The notes under the pieces were generated by a model, which was not told the DNA's origin, did not search any database, and worked only from the letters and a program-made list of their open reading frames with translations. Shown piece after piece: positions 21,168 to 29,942 of a stretch of DNA of 64,000 nt. Source of the stretch: a virus; the IMG/VR virus record IMGVR_UViG_3300030098_004740, positions 28,626 to 92,625 of that record; one strand, given 5' to 3'. Every line of letters begins with the position of its first letter. Within the stretch, counting starts at the first letter, position 1. The position numbers and the translations under genes were made by a program.

Positions 21168-21955
21168 TATGTCTCTACTTCAATAAGCCTCTTTGTTGCT
21201 GGAGGAAATTTGGCTTCAATCTTTCCAACTTCTTCTAGTACAAGAGCTAAGGCTTCTCTCATATTTTTATTTGAGAGGTTGCGAATAATGTTCTTCACAC
21301 GAAGAACTACAAATCCCCTATTAATTAATAAACCAGCTTTTTGAGCATCTGCTCGAATATGACGCTCAAGACTCTGCTGCCCCCAAATCGGTAAGAAATG
21401 AGCAGGGCCATCAATTTCAATGGCTGTTTTTAACGCAGGAATGAAGAGGTCAATTTCAAGATTTTCATTTTCCACTAATCCTCGCTTATGAAATATAACA
21501 TCATATCCAGCATCGGTCAATCCCTCATAGATGAATTTCTCAATTTTTGAGCCTTCTTTTGAAGCTTTTCTTACAGCTTCAGCAGCTAGCTTTCTCAGGT
21601 TAGCTTTGTCTTCGTCAGACATTTCCGCCCATTGTTTTTTGGAAAGTTCTGAACGCCTTTTTCGTTCATCTTCTTCCATTTCTTCCCAATAACTAGCCAT
21701 ACCATTACTGATTGCAACTTTTTCAGCTTCTGTTCTTTTCTTTCCTCTTGTTGGATGCTCATGCCTGCCATTTTCTATTGCTACAGTTTGAGCCGAGCTT
21801 TTGTCACGAAGATTAATCCCAAGAGTATTCAATGCTCTCCTGATTTTGTTCGGATAAGTTTTAAGCTCTTGAGCTATTTCATATGTACTTTTCTTTTCAT
21901 TGACGTATTGTTCAATGATATATTCCTTGTACTTGTTTATAAACGCACTACTCAT
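21167..21955 (-). CDS. Vsr-like (EDxHD-type) homing endonuclease
   Basis: 262 residues in three parts. Residues 15-50 (STYEIAQELKTYPNKIRRALNTLGI) are a helix-turn-helix. The middle is a basic, repetitive linker (HPTRGKKRTEAEKVAISNGMASYW, KQWAEMSDEDKANLRKLAAEAVRKA) like NUMOD-type DNA-contact regions. The C-terminal part (EIDLFIPALKTAIEIDGPAHF, then LERHIRADAQK, then GFVVLRVK) has the acidic and His pattern of Vsr-related nucleases, to which homing enzymes such as I-Bth0305I belong. It overlaps neighbours on both sides, so it is free-standing rather than inside an intron I can see. It lies between the glycan cluster and the recombination genes, a likely insertion point. Confidence 0.7.
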   Translation of the reverse strand: MSSAFINKYKEYIIEQYVNEKKSTYEIAQELKTYPNKIRRALNTLGINLRDKSSAQTVAIENGRHEHPTRGKKRTEAEKVAISNGMASYWEEMEEDERKRRSELSKKQWAEMSDEDKANLRKLAAEAVRKASKEGSKIEKFIYEGLTDAGYDVIFHKRGLVENENLEIDLFIPALKTAIEIDGPAHFLPIWGQQSLERHIRADAQKAGLLINRGFVVLRVKNIIRNLSNKNMREALALVLEEVGKIEAKFPPATKRLIEVET

Positions 21956-22424
21956 TTGTTATCCTCACTATTTCTTTTATGTTAGTATTTTCTATTATAT
22001 AGTCAACTTTTCTATTTGAATAGTTTTCTATTGCTTTTGCGTGGTCTTTACTTCTGGCTATAAGCTTCGTTTCTTTAGGTATAAAAGCTTGTATTGTTTT
22101 TTCATATTCTCGTCCATGATTTCTAATCCACTCAAGGTCCCAAATATAAAAATACTTTGATTTTGGTGCAAAGCACTTATTCATTGAAAGCGAAGTAGAA
22201 ACATTTGTTGAGATAAGATTTCCACTAAAGTTCCATATTTCGCTCATAGACATAGTAGCGAAGTTAGGCTCGATAATATTTGCTGAAGAATTTTCAAAAA
22301 ATATTAAAAAGTCTTCTTTTCCTCCATCGTCAATGTAATCATTAATTCCTTTTATTAATGAAAACGATAATTCGCTAGCTGTAGTATCAGTTACTACAAA
22401 ACCTATCTGATTATTTTTTTGCAT
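21948..22424 (-). CDS. Glycan-cluster protein of unknown function
   Basis: 158 residues, no recognised family. It starts with a strand-rich segment (QIGFVVTDTTASELSFSLIKGINDY), then DFLIFFENSS, a Rossmann-like alternation, and YFYIWDLEWIRNHGREYEKTI in the middle. It overlaps the upstream epimerase gene by 14 bases and the downstream nuclease by 8. Position makes a role in sugar transfer likely; the fold could be a small glycosyltransferase-like domain, but I see no DXD motif. Confidence 0.7.
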   Translation of the reverse strand: MQKNNQIGFVVTDTTASELSFSLIKGINDYIDDGGKEDFLIFFENSSANIIEPNFATMSMSEIWNFSGNLISTNVSTSLSMNKCFAPKSKYFYIWDLEWIRNHGREYEKTIQAFIPKETKLIARSKDHAKAIENYSNRKVDYIIENTNIKEIVRITNE

Positions 22425-23364
22425 TAGCTTCTTCCTTGTTTAAGGAATACCATTCTACAGTTTTTGCAATGCCTTCTTTTACGTCAGTGGTTTCAATATC
22501 TATGTATTTTTTCATTTTTTCTACTGAAAGAAGCTTTTTCATTTGGCCATCAGGTTTTTCAGTATTCCAGAATATCTCTCCTTCATAACCTACAGCCTCA
22601 TTAATATATTCTACTAACTGCTTAATGCTTATGTCGCTTCCTGTTCCTATATTAAGTGGGGTTGTGTTGTCTTCATATTTCTGCAAAGCTTGAACTATTG
22701 CTTCAGCTGCATCATCTACATACATAAACTCTCTCATGGGAGATCCAGTTCCCCAACACTCAACCTGCTCCTCTTCTTTATGTTTTGCCTCTACGAACTT
22801 TCTAATCAAAGCTCCGACAACCTTTGTTCTGACTAAATTGAAGGTATCATTTGGCCCATAAAGATTTGTTACGCAAACAGAAACTGAATTGAATTCATAC
22901 TGCTTGCTATAAGCTTCAGAAGCAGCCTGCAAGACTCTCTTTGCTATCCCATGAGCGCGAATAGTCTCGTTTGGTAAGCCATTCCAAAACTGATCTTCTT
23001 CTAAAATTTCCATTCCCGTGTCTGGGTAAGCACAAGAAGTCATTATTGAAATAAGTTTTTTTACTCCTGCCCATTCGCAAGCGTGATGCAGGTTTAGTCC
23101 CATTACAGCATTTGAAAATAAAATATCTGCTGGATACATCCTATTAAACTCTATCCCTCCATTGTATCCTGCTGCGTGAATGCAATAGTCTGGTTTCACA
23201 GAATTTAAGTAGTGTATGAGTGTTTGCAAGTCATTGAGGTTTACATCCCCATGACGAAGAGCGATAGGTTTGGCTCCTTTTTCTATAAGGTTATCAACGA
23301 TAGCCCTTCCAAGAAAACCTTCTCCACCAGTGACTAAAACTATTTTGTCTTTAATATCTATCAT
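22411..23364 (-). CDS. GDP-fucose-synthase-like SDR protein with His in place of the catalytic Tyr
   Basis: 317 residues of extended short-chain dehydrogenase type. VTGGEGFLG (residues 11-19) is the NAD(P)-binding glycine motif. GYNGGIEFNRMYPADILFSN, TSCAYP and VTNLYGPNDTF are typical of the GDP-L-fucose synthase (WcaG/Fcl) branch, which makes GDP-6-deoxy sugars by epimerisation and reduction. In that family the active site reads YxxxK; here it reads H138-G-I-A-K142, and the codon is CAT. The Ser/Cys pair (S110, C111) is kept. The enzyme may be altered in chemistry or inactive as a reductase. It is part of the glycan operon and overlaps the next epimerase gene by four bases. Confidence 0.85.
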   Translation of the reverse strand: MIDIKDKIVLVTGGEGFLGRAIVDNLIEKGAKPIALRHGDVNLNDLQTLIHYLNSVKPDYCIHAAGYNGGIEFNRMYPADILFSNAVMGLNLHHACEWAGVKKLISIMTSCAYPDTGMEILEEDQFWNGLPNETIRAHGIAKRVLQAASEAYSKQYEFNSVSVCVTNLYGPNDTFNLVRTKVVGALIRKFVEAKHKEEEQVECWGTGSPMREFMYVDDAAEAIVQALQKYEDNTTPLNIGTGSDISIKQLVEYINEAVGYEGEIFWNTEKPDGQMKKLLSVEKMKKYIDIETTDVKEGIAKTVEWYSLNKEEANAKK

Positions 23365-24296
23365 GCGTATTGATGTCTTATTTGTAATAAAGGTGCTACT
23401 TTGATTAGTTCTTGTATGCCAGTTTTCATATCTACTTCACATTGAAAACCTTCATCACTTAATTTATCGTAACTTACTTCATAGTCTCTTTGGTCTGCGT
23501 CTGTTCCTATTTCTTCATAGTGAACAAAACAACCAGTATTCTCTTTAACATACTCTGCTAGTTCTCTTTTTGTCCAGTTAAGATGATTAGCTCCACAATT
23601 ATATACCTTGTGTTTCCAATTACCCATATTCTCTACACCCATAGTAAAAGCTCTAGCCATATCTCTTACATGAATAAAGGTTCTACGAAAGTCTGCTTGA
23701 AAAATAGTTAGTATTTTGTTTGTAATAGCTTGGTAAACAAAGTCGTTTACAAGCAAATTCACCCGCATACATGGGCTAACACCAAACCCAGTTGCGAACC
23801 TAAATGAGACAGTGTTGTCTTGTGTACCCACCATCTCCTCTGCAACGCGCTTATTTACGCCGTAAAGCGACACGGCGTTTAATGGTGACTCCTCTACGCA
23901 TGTGCCTTCTACTTTGCCGTAGACGCTTCCTGTGGACGCATAAACGAAAGGCATTTTTGGGTTATAAGCCTCTCTTGCGAAGAGCATATTTCTAGTGCCT
24001 TCTACGTTGACCGCCGTGGCCAACGCAGGTTGGGATTTGCAAGCCGGAAAGCCAACAATAGCAGCAAGATGAATAATAGCGTCACACCCATGAACAGCCT
24101 CCTTCATTTGTTCTAAGACAGTAACATCACCATATTCAAACTCAAAGTTTGGATTTGTAGCTAGTGGAATTATTGCATCACATTGACCTTTGTGAAAGTT
24201 GTCAACGCATTTTACCTTGTAGCCCTTACCTAGTAGATGTCGGCATAGGACATTTCCTACATAACCACCACCGCCAGTAACTAGAATTTTAGTCAT
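23361..24296 (-). CDS. NAD-dependent nucleotide-sugar epimerase/dehydratase
   Basis: Extended SDR fold. MTKILVTGGGGYVGN gives the Rossmann motif at the N-terminus, HLAAIVGFPACKSQP follows, and STGSVYG plus SLYGVNK supplies the Ser and the YxxxK pair. It most resembles UDP-glucose 4-epimerase-like enzymes that reshape nucleotide sugars in the cytoplasm. I chose the ATG at 24296 because GGAG lies eight bases before it and translation then starts directly at MTKILVTGG; an in-frame start at 24317 would add seven residues with no better site. The start overlaps the end of the cupin gene. Confidence 0.88.
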   Translation of the reverse strand: MTKILVTGGGGYVGNVLCRHLLGKGYKVKCVDNFHKGQCDAIIPLATNPNFEFEYGDVTVLEQMKEAVHGCDAIIHLAAIVGFPACKSQPALATAVNVEGTRNMLFAREAYNPKMPFVYASTGSVYGKVEGTCVEESPLNAVSLYGVNKRVAEEMVGTQDNTVSFRFATGFGVSPCMRVNLLVNDFVYQAITNKILTIFQADFRRTFIHVRDMARAFTMGVENMGNWKHKVYNCGANHLNWTKRELAEYVKENTGCFVHYEEIGTDADQRDYEVSYDKLSDEGFQCEVDMKTGIQELIKVAPLLQIRHQYA

Positions 24297-24660
24297 CGTA
24301 TACTCCACCAGAATCAAATCTGATTATGTCATTTCTTTCTATTGGGTCTATCCAATATATTTCTAAAGCTTTAGTATCTTCTATTGCTTCAAATCTATGT
24401 TGAACATTAGGAGGAACATCCGAGAACATACCTTCATAAAGAATCGTCTCATCCTCACTATCCTGCTGATATATAATAACCTTTAAAGCTCCTTCTAGCA
24501 CAATAAATCTGTTCCATTTATTTGCGTGCTTATGTTTGGAACAAAAGCCATCCTTATCAGCTTCAATATAATGGACTTCGCAAGAAGAGTTTTCAAAGAA
24601 GCAACTAGTTTGGCCCCATATTTTGCCCTGAGTTGCTCCGGTTAAAGTTTTATGCGACAT
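24289..24660 (-). CDS. Cupin protein, sugar-isomerase type
   Basis: 123 residues, a single small cupin barrel. HKHANKWNRFIVLEGALKV is the first cupin motif (metal-binding His pair and the Glu-Gly turn), and VPPNVQHRFEAIEDTKALEI is the second. This resembles the C-terminal domain of type II mannose-6-phosphate isomerases and sugar isomerases such as WxcM/FdtA. Within the glycan cluster it probably isomerises or epimerises a sugar intermediate. It overlaps the next epimerase gene by eight bases. Confidence 0.8.
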   Translation of the reverse strand: MSHKTLTGATQGKIWGQTSCFFENSSCEVHYIEADKDGFCSKHKHANKWNRFIVLEGALKVIIYQQDSEDETILYEGMFSDVPPNVQHRFEAIEDTKALEIYWIDPIERNDIIRFDSGGVYDD

Positions 24661-24670
24661 ATTAAAACCT

Positions 24671-25576
24671 TTAAATTAAAATTCCCAAATGTTTAAAAGG
24701 TAAACCCTCTTCTATTTCTTTCAAATTCCATTGAGTATAAGCTAGGTTATTAAGCCATTGTTCTCTATCAAAAATTTTCGGATTGTTTATTTCTGATAAA
24801 TCATGGCTTGTTACATCCCAAGCTACAGATTTTTTACTAGTGACAAAAGACGGTATTCCTTCTATCACTGACTCTACACAAGAATTTGAGCTATGAGTAA
24901 CGACAGTTGCTGCCAAAGCAAAATCTTGTTCAATAGTTCTTCCAGTAGACAACCTAATTCCTTCTGGCAACGTAGGTCCTCTCAATTCAAGAGGATGACC
25001 TCTATAGATTATTTTTCGATCTGATTTTTCTAATAGAAACTCAAGAGTTTTTGTTAACCATTTTTGGTAGTCATCAAGGTCATTTACATTTGCATCATTA
25101 TAGGTTTGACCACAAAACAAAACGTATTTTCTTTTTTTGTCTGGTTCCTTCCAAGGCTTAAGTTCTACATTAAGGTCTTTAGCTCTATCACCGGGCATTT
25201 CTTCATTTTTAAAGTCTGCCTCATTGTTAATTTCATGTGCATAGTTTGTAAGACCGATAGAGTAATAGTTATCTCTTTTTATATAGCCACGTTCTCCTAG
25301 TATAGTTTTGAAGCCATTTTCTCTTTGTCTATCTGAAAGTTCTCTTCTTGGAAGATAGACGTTTGCAAAAATTTTCTTTTCTGCCCCCCAAACCATAACA
25401 TTTTTAGAAGGTTTGTAATCTTCTATGTTCAACATTTTGACGCCATAATTTGCAACAGCTTCCTCAAATCTTCTAAGCGATTTTTCAGGTCTTTTTAATG
25501 CTTTATTATCTTTAGAAGCCCTTACTTCAGGAAGCGTATTCGCAAGATACCTGTAATATAAAATAGGCTCATTCAT
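24671..25576 (-). CDS. Capsule-type (KpsC/KpsS-like) glycosyltransferase
   Basis: 301 residues. Residues about 150-260 resemble the nucleotide-sugar half of capsule export-linked glycosyltransferases: KYVLFCGQTYND, IIYRGHPLE, and THSSNSCVESVIEGIPSFV, the last being the usual Ser/Glu-rich donor-site signature. The N-terminal half (KNVMVWGAEKK, VYLPRRELSDRQR) would be the acceptor domain. It probably adds a sugar to a surface glycan or to a phage substrate. It starts inside the end of the upstream epimerase gene (8-base overlap). Confidence 0.65.
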   Translation of the reverse strand: MNEPILYYRYLANTLPEVRASKDNKALKRPEKSLRRFEEAVANYGVKMLNIEDYKPSKNVMVWGAEKKIFANVYLPRRELSDRQRENGFKTILGERGYIKRDNYYSIGLTNYAHEINNEADFKNEEMPGDRAKDLNVELKPWKEPDKKRKYVLFCGQTYNDANVNDLDDYQKWLTKTLEFLLEKSDRKIIYRGHPLELRGPTLPEGIRLSTGRTIEQDFALAATVVTHSSNSCVESVIEGIPSFVTSKKSVAWDVTSHDLSEINNPKIFDREQWLNNLAYTQWNLKEIEEGLPFKHLGILI

Positions 25577-26510
25577 TTGGGGTATCCTCTATCGCTTTTA
25601 TTATGGCTTGTTTGGAGGTGTATTTTGGATTCCATCCAATAGACTTCATTTTACTATTTGATACAGAAATTATTCTATTATCCCCCTTCCAATTAGCAGA
25701 TTCTCCAAGCCATTCAATTTCTTTGTAAACTTCTAGTCCACTCATAACAGCTTTTGCAACCTCTTCAATATTTATTTGGTCGTCTGGGCATATATTATAT
25801 TCCCCAGAAACACTTTTCATAGCAAGCAAAAGAAGCGCTTCTGTTACGTCGTTTATATGACAATATGGTTTTGTAGAACCGGGTTTATCGCCAAGAGCTT
25901 CTAGGATTGGGTTATTTAAAATTTTATGCATAAAATCATAAACAACTCCGTGGGTAAGACCACGCCCAACAGTCGCACACATACGAGCCGAAACGCCTCT
26001 TATCTGTCCCGTACTGGTATAGTATTTGAGGATACTTTCCGAAGCTCTTTTAGTCATACCATAAATAGAAGTTGGATCTGTTTTATCCTCTTCGCCATAA
26101 GGTCTAAAAGTTTCTTCTTGAAACATCCAATCGCCATAGTTGATTACAGACGATGCCAGTATCACCCTAGCGCCTTTCGGCGCCCATTGACAGACTTTTT
26201 GAGTGCTTAATATGTTACTGTTTAGTATCTCAAAAGGTTCGTTTCCTTGCATCTTAACAGTAGCTTTTGAAGCCAGATGAAAAATGTAATCAAAGTCATA
26301 CTTTCGCATTATTGTTTTAAGCGTATAAAATTCAGGCTCGCTTTGGTCTGGATATCCTAAATCGCATGTATAATGCCTATCAACAAAAGGCGATGCGAAA
26401 GATTGTCTGCCAACAGTGACAATAGGGCCAAATATGTTTTTATAGGAGTGGAGTCTATGTATTAGATGACGGCCTATAAACCCACGACCACCAGTTACAA
26501 GCACGCTCAT
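25569..26510 (-). CDS. NAD-dependent nucleotide-sugar epimerase
   Basis: 313 residues. MSVLVTGGRGFIGRHL is the N-terminal NAD-binding motif, HLASKATV the conserved His region, and ASSVINYGDW with SIYGMTKRA gives the Ser and the YxxxK catalytic pair. GEYNICPDDQINIEEVAKAV is the usual C-terminal substrate-domain signature. It is likely an epimerase or reductase acting on a nucleotide sugar supplied by the nucleotidyltransferase in the same operon. It overlaps the next gene upstream by four bases. Confidence 0.88.
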   Translation of the reverse strand: MSVLVTGGRGFIGRHLIHRLHSYKNIFGPIVTVGRQSFASPFVDRHYTCDLGYPDQSEPEFYTLKTIMRKYDFDYIFHLASKATVKMQGNEPFEILNSNILSTQKVCQWAPKGARVILASSVINYGDWMFQEETFRPYGEEDKTDPTSIYGMTKRASESILKYYTSTGQIRGVSARMCATVGRGLTHGVVYDFMHKILNNPILEALGDKPGSTKPYCHINDVTEALLLLAMKSVSGEYNICPDDQINIEEVAKAVMSGLEVYKEIEWLGESANWKGDNRIISVSNSKMKSIGWNPKYTSKQAIIKAIEDTPNE

Positions 26511-27559
26511 TCTTCGACTCCAAAAAGGGACATCTTTACATTAATACACTTTGCAGCTTCTTCTGGAAGATTAAGTTCCGTAAGTATCGAAGCGACTCTA
26601 TCAAAATAAGTATGGTTTTCTACGACAGATTCATAACCAGCTTTCATATGTTTGATTCGTTCATCTGGATTTTTTATATAGAAGTCTATTAGCTTCTTGA
26701 ATTCTTCTGGAGTCTTTGCAAAAACAATTTCGTTATTTGTGAAAACATCATTTGCCATTGATTCTACATAGTCAGAAATACAAAAACCTCCACTCATAAG
26801 AACCTTAAAAGGTCTTTCGATGATGTCGTATCCAAAATCTTGAGAATGTGGCTCACTAATATTTGGCGAGACAGTAGCAGAGGCAAATAAAGATCCGACA
26901 TTTTCAGAAGCTATACTCCCCATATATTGAACTACAGGCCAGTTTCTATTTCCAAATATCTTTATGTTGTAATCACCGACAGGGTGACATAGTTTGATCA
27001 AATACTTGTCCAAGCATTTTGCTTTGTAAGGCCAATATCCGCCAACAAATCCAATGTCACATTTGAGAACGTCCACTGGCGGTCTCAATCCAAACTCAAA
27101 TACATCAGCGCCATGTATTAAGGAAAAAGGCTTAATGCCAATGTCTTCCCATTTGTTATGCGTGTGCTTAATCCAGTTTTCGTGATAGTGGTTATGCACG
27201 AAGTCTGGTTTTCCCGTTTCTTTCTTTAGTCGTTCTAATAGTTTCTTTTCTTCTTTTGACGCTACTAAGATAGGATACTTATCAAGATCTATATCTTTTT
27301 GAATATCTCCCCAGTCTGAGCCACGCAGAACAACTTTCATATGAGGTCTGTGTTGGATGCATTTGAAAAGAGCTTCATCCAAGTGGTAACTTTGACCCAT
27401 AAAGATGTCTGGCTCAAACTCATCAAAAGCGTCAAATGCCGGAGTTTCATCCTTTTGCCATATACGGACTTCGTAGCCCATAGACGAAAAAACTTTTGAC
27501 CAAGATACTCTGATATAGTGATGGGCATTAAGTCCATCGCTACTTATTAGAACTTTCAT
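26507..27559 (-). CDS. CgeB-like GT-B glycosyltransferase
   Basis: 350 residues with two Rossmann-like halves. The C-terminal half holds CDIGFVGGYWPYKAK, NIKIFGNRNW, ERPFKVLMSGGFCISDYV and DERIKHMKAGYESVVENHTY. These fit the CgeB or spore-maturation-like glycosyltransferase group (Glyco_trans_1_2). The N-terminus MKVLISSDGLNAHHYIRVSW is a typical acceptor-domain start. It is a cytoplasmic transferase by prediction. A 49-residue microprotein overlaps its start by 20 bases. Confidence 0.82.
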   Translation of the reverse strand: MKVLISSDGLNAHHYIRVSWSKVFSSMGYEVRIWQKDETPAFDAFDEFEPDIFMGQSYHLDEALFKCIQHRPHMKVVLRGSDWGDIQKDIDLDKYPILVASKEEKKLLERLKKETGKPDFVHNHYHENWIKHTHNKWEDIGIKPFSLIHGADVFEFGLRPPVDVLKCDIGFVGGYWPYKAKCLDKYLIKLCHPVGDYNIKIFGNRNWPVVQYMGSIASENVGSLFASATVSPNISEPHSQDFGYDIIERPFKVLMSGGFCISDYVESMANDVFTNNEIVFAKTPEEFKKLIDFYIKNPDERIKHMKAGYESVVENHTYFDRVASILTELNLPEEAAKCINVKMSLFGVEE

Positions 27560-27689
27560 ACTTTTCTGCCGCTTCTTGTGCTTCTTCTATAGTGTGAAAA
27601 GGTCCAAGTTTAACCTTAACTTTGTTTTCCACATATTTCCAAGCATACCATTCATAGTTGTTTTTAATCCAACCCCAGTAGTTTCCCAT
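27540..27689 (-). CDS. Trp/Tyr-rich microprotein (49 aa)
   Basis: A short frame with ATG at 27689 and TAG at 27540. AAAGGA lies about ten bases before the start. The protein begins MGNYWGWIKNNYEWYAWKY and ends in a charged helix (TIEEAQEAAEKYESSNK). It fits the operon exactly: two bases after the nucleotidyltransferase stop, and overlapping the glycosyltransferase start by 20 bases. The five aromatic Trp/Tyr-rich turns suggest a small binding domain. No family recognised; the function is unknown. Confidence 0.75.
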   Translation of the reverse strand: MGNYWGWIKNNYEWYAWKYVENKVKVKLGPFHTIEEAQEAAEKYESSNK

Positions 27690-27691
27690 TA

Positions 27692-28396
27692 TTATAAGTC
27701 CTTTAAAGAATCTATTTCTCTTATTGTCATGCCTTTTGGCTCTTTAGCTCTTATTGTAAAACCGTTTTCTATTATAATATTAAATAATTCAAAAAGATAA
27801 AGTTTGTTTTTTCTCTTATCGGTACAAAGACTTTTTAACATCTTAAATGCTCCATCTTCAATATAGGCTATTTGCGACCATTTACTTGGCAACCCATAAG
27901 CAAATGTAGTTACTTTGTTTTCTACGACAGTTAAGCCTACTTCTTCTTCTTTGAATCTATTTTTTGAATCGAAAACAACGCAAGTTCCAGATGAGGTTAT
28001 TTCTCTTATGGAATAAACATTAAATATTAAGTCTCCATATATAATCAATGCGTTATCGTGAGCAGAGGCATTTATTCCTATTCTTAAGCTTTCTACAATA
28101 TTGGTTTTTTCGTAGTTTTGATTTTCTACTATTCTGACAAAACTAGGAAGGCTCTTTATAACCTTGTCAGCTTCAAACCCAACTACGACTATTATGTCGG
28201 AATATGGATATTCTCTTTTTATATTGGATACTGTTTTTTCTAGAATCGTTTCTTTTTGATTAGCTTTGAGCAAACACTTTGGTCCATACGACTTCATCCT
28301 GTGACCCATTCCTGCCACAGGTATGATTACTGTTAAAGGTTGGTCTGCTGATAAGCCGACACCTTTATCTTTTATTTTTGTCGTATGTCTGTTCAT
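27692..28396 (-). CDS. Sugar nucleotidyltransferase
   Basis: 234 residues. VIIPVAGMGHRMKSYGPKCLLK (residues about 23-44) is the signature of NTP-transferase enzymes, with the GxGxR loop and the PK pair. NALIIYGDLIF carries the metal-binding Asp, and GLPSKWSQIAYIEDGAF follows. Such enzymes activate a sugar phosphate to a nucleotide sugar, feeding the epimerases and transferases of this cluster. An alternative is a phosphocholine cytidylyltransferase-like activity, which has the same core. It overlaps the upstream gene by four bases. Confidence 0.85.
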   Translation of the reverse strand: MNRHTTKIKDKGVGLSADQPLTVIIPVAGMGHRMKSYGPKCLLKANQKETILEKTVSNIKREYPYSDIIVVVGFEADKVIKSLPSFVRIVENQNYEKTNIVESLRIGINASAHDNALIIYGDLIFNVYSIREITSSGTCVVFDSKNRFKEEEVGLTVVENKVTTFAYGLPSKWSQIAYIEDGAFKMLKSLCTDKRKNKLYLFELFNIIIENGFTIRAKEPKGMTIREIDSLKDL

Positions 28397-29157
28397 TGAG
28401 TTCTAGATTGCATTTTTTCCATTACTCTTAGCCAGTTTTTACGCCAAACTTCTTGATTGACAATAAACGAAGAGTTGTCCCCTGTAACCCTAACTTTGGT
28501 TAAAGATTCTGGCACATGAGCAATTATATATTTCTCACTTATTCTCATCCAAAGATCATAATCTTCACAAGTTCTCATGGTTTTATCGTAATAACCAGTC
28601 TCTTCCAAAACAGATTCAAGCGCTTCTTTTAGTATCAAAGATCCGCTATGCACAATGCATTCTTGAACAAGTCTTTTCCTGCTATAAGGCTCTTTAAATT
28701 CTCTAATGGTTCTATTGCTATTAACATGAAACGTATCATAGTCTCCATACACAACACCAACCATTCCTTCTCCACGAGCAAACACTGAAACACATTTGCT
28801 CACTTTACTTTCATACATTTCATCATCTGAATCAAGTATTGCGTAAATATCTGTATCTTCTAAGGTTTGTTTTATTCCTACGTTTCTAGCTTCACTTGGT
28901 CCAGAGTTTATATTTTTTATTGCAATAAAATTTGTATGTCCAAATCTTCCAGCACTTTTCTTTGTAAGAATATCTCCATCTTTGTTATCAAAGTATGAGC
29001 TTATAATTTCCCAAGATTCATCTTCTGACCCGTCGTCAACTATACATATAGTTAAAGGGCCGGGATAATCTTGATTGACTGCGCTTTCTATAGCGTTGTC
29101 AATATACTCTTCATCGTTGTAATTTGCTATTAAGATTGTGACTCTTGGTAAAGACAT
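28393..29157 (-). CDS. GT2-family glycosyltransferase
   Basis: 254 residues, GT-A fold. VTILIANYNDEEYIDNAIES is the family start, CIVDDGSEDES holds the first Asp pair, and AILDSDDEMY is the DXD-type donor and metal motif. CEDYDLWMRISEKY is the ED acceptor motif near residue 200. It should be a soluble transferase that adds one sugar using an NDP donor. It overlaps the next upstream gene by 28 bases. Confidence 0.9.
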   Translation of the reverse strand: MSLPRVTILIANYNDEEYIDNAIESAVNQDYPGPLTICIVDDGSEDESWEIISSYFDNKDGDILTKKSAGRFGHTNFIAIKNINSGPSEARNVGIKQTLEDTDIYAILDSDDEMYESKVSKCVSVFARGEGMVGVVYGDYDTFHVNSNRTIREFKEPYSRKRLVQECIVHSGSLILKEALESVLEETGYYDKTMRTCEDYDLWMRISEKYIIAHVPESLTKVRVTGDNSSFIVNQEVWRKNWLRVMEKMQSRTQ

Positions 29158-29942
29158 CTTAGTTTATCCCAGTCTGTTATTAAAGAATTAGATTCTAGTG
29201 TTTGGTCGAACTCTTCACCTTCTATAAGCTTGGTTTCAAACAGCGCTCCTCTATACCCATAGAGATATTTGTAAAGAACTGCTTGATGAAGTGTTCCACT
29301 CAAATTGTCTCCGTTCTTGACAAGAGCGACACTCTTTAGCTTTTTGTTCAAGGCGTAATGAAGCAAATCAGACGCATCTTCTGGAACTTCATCTCCGCAC
29401 TTTAATCCCATGTAAAAACCATTCGCTGATAATCTAAATGAATCGTCTAGAATGGCTTCAAAAGACATATCTTCACCAACACAATGAACTCTAAAGTCTG
29501 AGCCATACAAATCTTCTAGCTCTGCTTTTACATGTTGAAGTATTGGCATATAATCTTCAGGAGAAGTGCAAGTTACCAAGACTCGTTTTGGTGGATATTT
29601 TTGTCTTTTAATTGATTCAAGAGTTTTTTGAAAATTATCCTTATCGAGGCTATCCATTACAATGCAGTAATTTATTTTAGGATATGTCTCTTGGTTTAGT
29701 TGCTCTATGAGGTTTTTGTCTGAATGAGCGGTCTTCCACAACTCTTCTCTATAAGTGGAACACCAAGCCTTGACAACAAAAAATTCTTTATCTTCGTCAT
29801 CAAAAGCTTCGATAATTGGTGTTTTTCGTTCTTTGTATAATTTTATTTTTCCAAGATCGCAACCAATCTGAGTGTCTTCTTCCCAAGTGGCAAAAATGCA
29901 ATCTTTGCAAGAGGTGTTTATTTCTTGTAATAATTCTTTCAT
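29130..29942 (-). CDS. Four-Cys protein fused to a degenerate GT2-like domain
   Basis: 270 residues. Residues C12, C15, C28 and C61 form a possible metal knuckle. From residue about 90 the sequence (INYCIVMDSLDKDNFQKTLESIKRQ, then RVLVTCTSPED) follows the alternation of a GT2 domain but lacks a clear DXD motif. FYMGLKCGDEVPEDASDLLHY may stand in for the donor loop. It could be a non-catalytic partner of the GT2 enzyme whose gene it overlaps. Family membership is inferred. Confidence 0.6.
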   Translation of the reverse strand: MKELLQEINTSCKDCIFATWEEDTQIGCDLGKIKLYKERKTPIIEAFDDEDKEFFVVKAWCSTYREELWKTAHSDKNLIEQLNQETYPKINYCIVMDSLDKDNFQKTLESIKRQKYPPKRVLVTCTSPEDYMPILQHVKAELEDLYGSDFRVHCVGEDMSFEAILDDSFRLSANGFYMGLKCGDEVPEDASDLLHYALNKKLKSVALVKNGDNLSGTLHQAVLYKYLYGYRGALFETKLIEGEEFDQTLESNSLITDWDKLRCLYQESQS

